A stretch of 64,000 nucleotides of DNA. Source: Pelagibius sp. Alg239-R121 (lineage in GTDB: Bacteria; Pseudomonadota; Alphaproteobacteria; Kiloniellales; Kiloniellaceae). The notes beneath the pieces were generated by a model. The model was not told the origin of the DNA and made no database searches. It worked only from the letters and a program-made list of their open reading frames with translations. Position numbers and translations under genes: made by a program. This document shows positions 63,352 through 64,000 of this stretch, in pieces. The DNA is taken from contig NZ_CAMZOF010000014.1 in the NCBI RefSeq assembly GCF_947331435.1, positions 62,001 through 126,000 on the forward strand, in the 5' to 3' direction. Each line of letters begins with the position of its first letter. Positions within the stretch are counted from its first letter, which is position 1.

Positions 63352-63618
63352 ATGAAGCGCAGCAGGTTTTCTGAAGAGCAGATCATCGGTGTTTTGAAGG
63401 AACATCAGGCAGGTCTTTCGGCGGCCGAGTTGTGCCGTAAACATGGAATCAGTGATGCCACTTTCTACAAGTGGCGCTCCAAATATGGCGGGATGGAAGT
63501 GTCCGACGCCAGGAAGCTGCGTTCGCTGGAGGATGAGAACCTGAAACTGAAACGGCTTCTTGCCGAGCAGGTTCTCGATAATGCGACGCTGAAAGAGATG
63601 CTTGGAAAAAACTTCTGA
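63352..63618 (+). CDS. IS3-family (IS407 group) OrfA
   Basis: An 88-residue complete OrfA. Residues 1-55 form the helix-turn-helix that binds the element ends (FSEEQIIGVLKEHQAG, LCRKHGISDATFYKWRSKYGG), and 57-80 the leucine-zipper segment (LRSLEDENLKLKRLLAEQ). The end MLGKNF at TGA 63616 is typical of the group. In intact elements OrfA is joined to OrfB by a -1 frameshift just before this stop. Confidence 0.92.
   Translation: MKRSRFSEEQIIGVLKEHQAGLSAAELCRKHGISDATFYKWRSKYGGMEVSDARKLRSLEDENLKLKRLLAEQVLDNATLKEMLGKNF
63606..63612 (+). promoter_or_regulatory. slippery heptamer for -1 frameshifting (orfA-orfB)
   Basis: A-AAA-AAC in the orfA frame, four codons from its stop counting the stop. Slipping back one base enters the orfB frame (AAA CTT CTG AAG). 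This is the standard IS3-family arrangement for making the OrfAB transposase. Confidence 0.75.
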
Positions 63619-64000
63619 AGCCCGGTTCGAGGAGAAGAGCCGTGGACTGGGCCATGAAGGAGCAAAGCTATTCTCAGAGGCGGGCGTGCCGCCTGGTGGG
63701 TATTGATCCACGTGTTTACCGATACCGTTCGAGACGGCCGGATGACTCTGCACTGCGCCGGCGACTGCGGGAGTTGGCGTCGGAGCGCCGGCGGTTCCGC
63801 ATTCTCTGCGTCATCGACGATTTCTCGCGTGAGTGCCTGACGACGGTGGTCGACAACTCGATCTCGGGCGTTCGGGTTGGCCGGGAGTTGGACCGCATTG
63901 CCGAACTGCGCGGCTATCCGCGCCTGGTCGTCAGCGACAACGGGACCGAACTGACATCCAATGCCATGCTCAAATGGCAGCAGGACCGAGGCGTCGCATG
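63609..64000 (+). pseudogene. IS407-group OrfB, internally deleted and cut by window end
   Basis: The -1 frame reads a normal OrfB start (RRRAVDWAMKEQSYSQRRAC, then LRRRLRELASERRRF) and then jumps at 63786-63800 to RILCVIDDFSRECL and VVSDNGTELTSNAM. In intact relatives roughly 60-70 residues separate these blocks, including the first Asp of the DDE triad. The join falls on CGGCGGTTC, which codes RRF on both sides in intact elements, so deletion between short direct repeats is the likely cause. The frame stays open, but the product lacks an essential catalytic residue. Confidence 0.8.

Larger units (their letters stand above)
63287..64000 (+). mobile_element. IS407-group IS3-family element, left end, continues past window
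   Basis: The left terminal repeat appears to begin at TGACGTGCTCCCC (63287), followed by orfA (63352-63618) and the overlapping orfB frame. The element runs out of the window at 64000, so the right end and target duplication cannot be seen. The orfB part has an internal deletion, so this copy cannot move by itself. Confidence 0.8.

Noticed and set aside
1-64000. tRNA genes, rRNA, CRISPR arrays
   Set aside because: Looked for cloverleaf-like GGTTCGAATCC arms and regular spaced repeats by eye; none convincing. The integrase has no adjacent tRNA in this window.

Overview
The window looks like an accessory region (genomic island or plasmid segment) of an alphaproteobacterium, most likely rhizobial or Rhodobacterales-like. 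The grounds are the style of the LuxR-type regulator, a WGR-domain relic, a DUF1612/RHE_PE00001-type protein usually seen on plasmids of these groups, and IS407-group and IS21-like remnants. This is inference from protein families; no rRNA, tRNA or housekeeping gene is present to fix the taxonomy.

Left edge (1-4.3 kb): a small secreted protein, a LuxR-type regulator, a decayed serine resolvase, a dyad-rich possible recombination site, a tyrosine recombinase, and a frameshifted WGR gene whose tail overlaps the recombinase start. Two near-identical 16-bp words that look like IS ends lie on either side.

4.3-19.7 kb, minus strand: a full single-strand DNA phosphorothioation defence locus in the order sspA, sspB, sspC, sspD, sspF, sspG, sspH. 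SspABCD would put sulfur into the DNA backbone and SspFGH would act against unmodified phage DNA. A membrane-anchored methyltransferase (20.1-21.1 kb) is transcribed divergently from sspA.

21.5-42.8 kb, minus strand: the most unusual part. Tightly spaced genes encode a TPR lipoprotein, a MotA/TolQ-like channel with a long coiled tail, a small MotB-like partner without an OmpA domain, a large periplasmic helical protein, a secreted protein with a domain recalling DUF1598, a small membrane protein, a tubulin/FtsZ-like GTPase, an actin/Hsp70-like ATPase, a membrane coiled-coil protein and a membrane-anchored VWA protein. Upstream on the same strand is a 1790-residue membrane-anchored RHS/YD protein whose halves are in the reverse of the usual order; its middle carries the same DUF1598-like domain as the secreted protein. 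Together they look like an envelope-spanning machine with two cytoskeletal-type NTPases, an ion channel and an RHS component. I know of no characterised system with this composition. The closest described idea is the FtsZ-like/VWA/OmpA membrane-remodelling systems proposed from genome context.

43.1-61.9 kb: a Tc (ABC) toxin locus. A 301-residue encapsulin (HK97-fold shell protein) sits 9 nt upstream of a 3029-residue TcA; a convergent gene encodes a 2678-residue TcB-TcC fusion with an unrecognised C-terminal region. The encapsulin-TcA pair is the second strong candidate for something undescribed.

Right edge (62.1-64 kb): a DUF1612-type protein, a perfect 15-bp inverted repeat, and an IS407-group IS3-family element whose transposase frame has an internal deletion and runs off the window.
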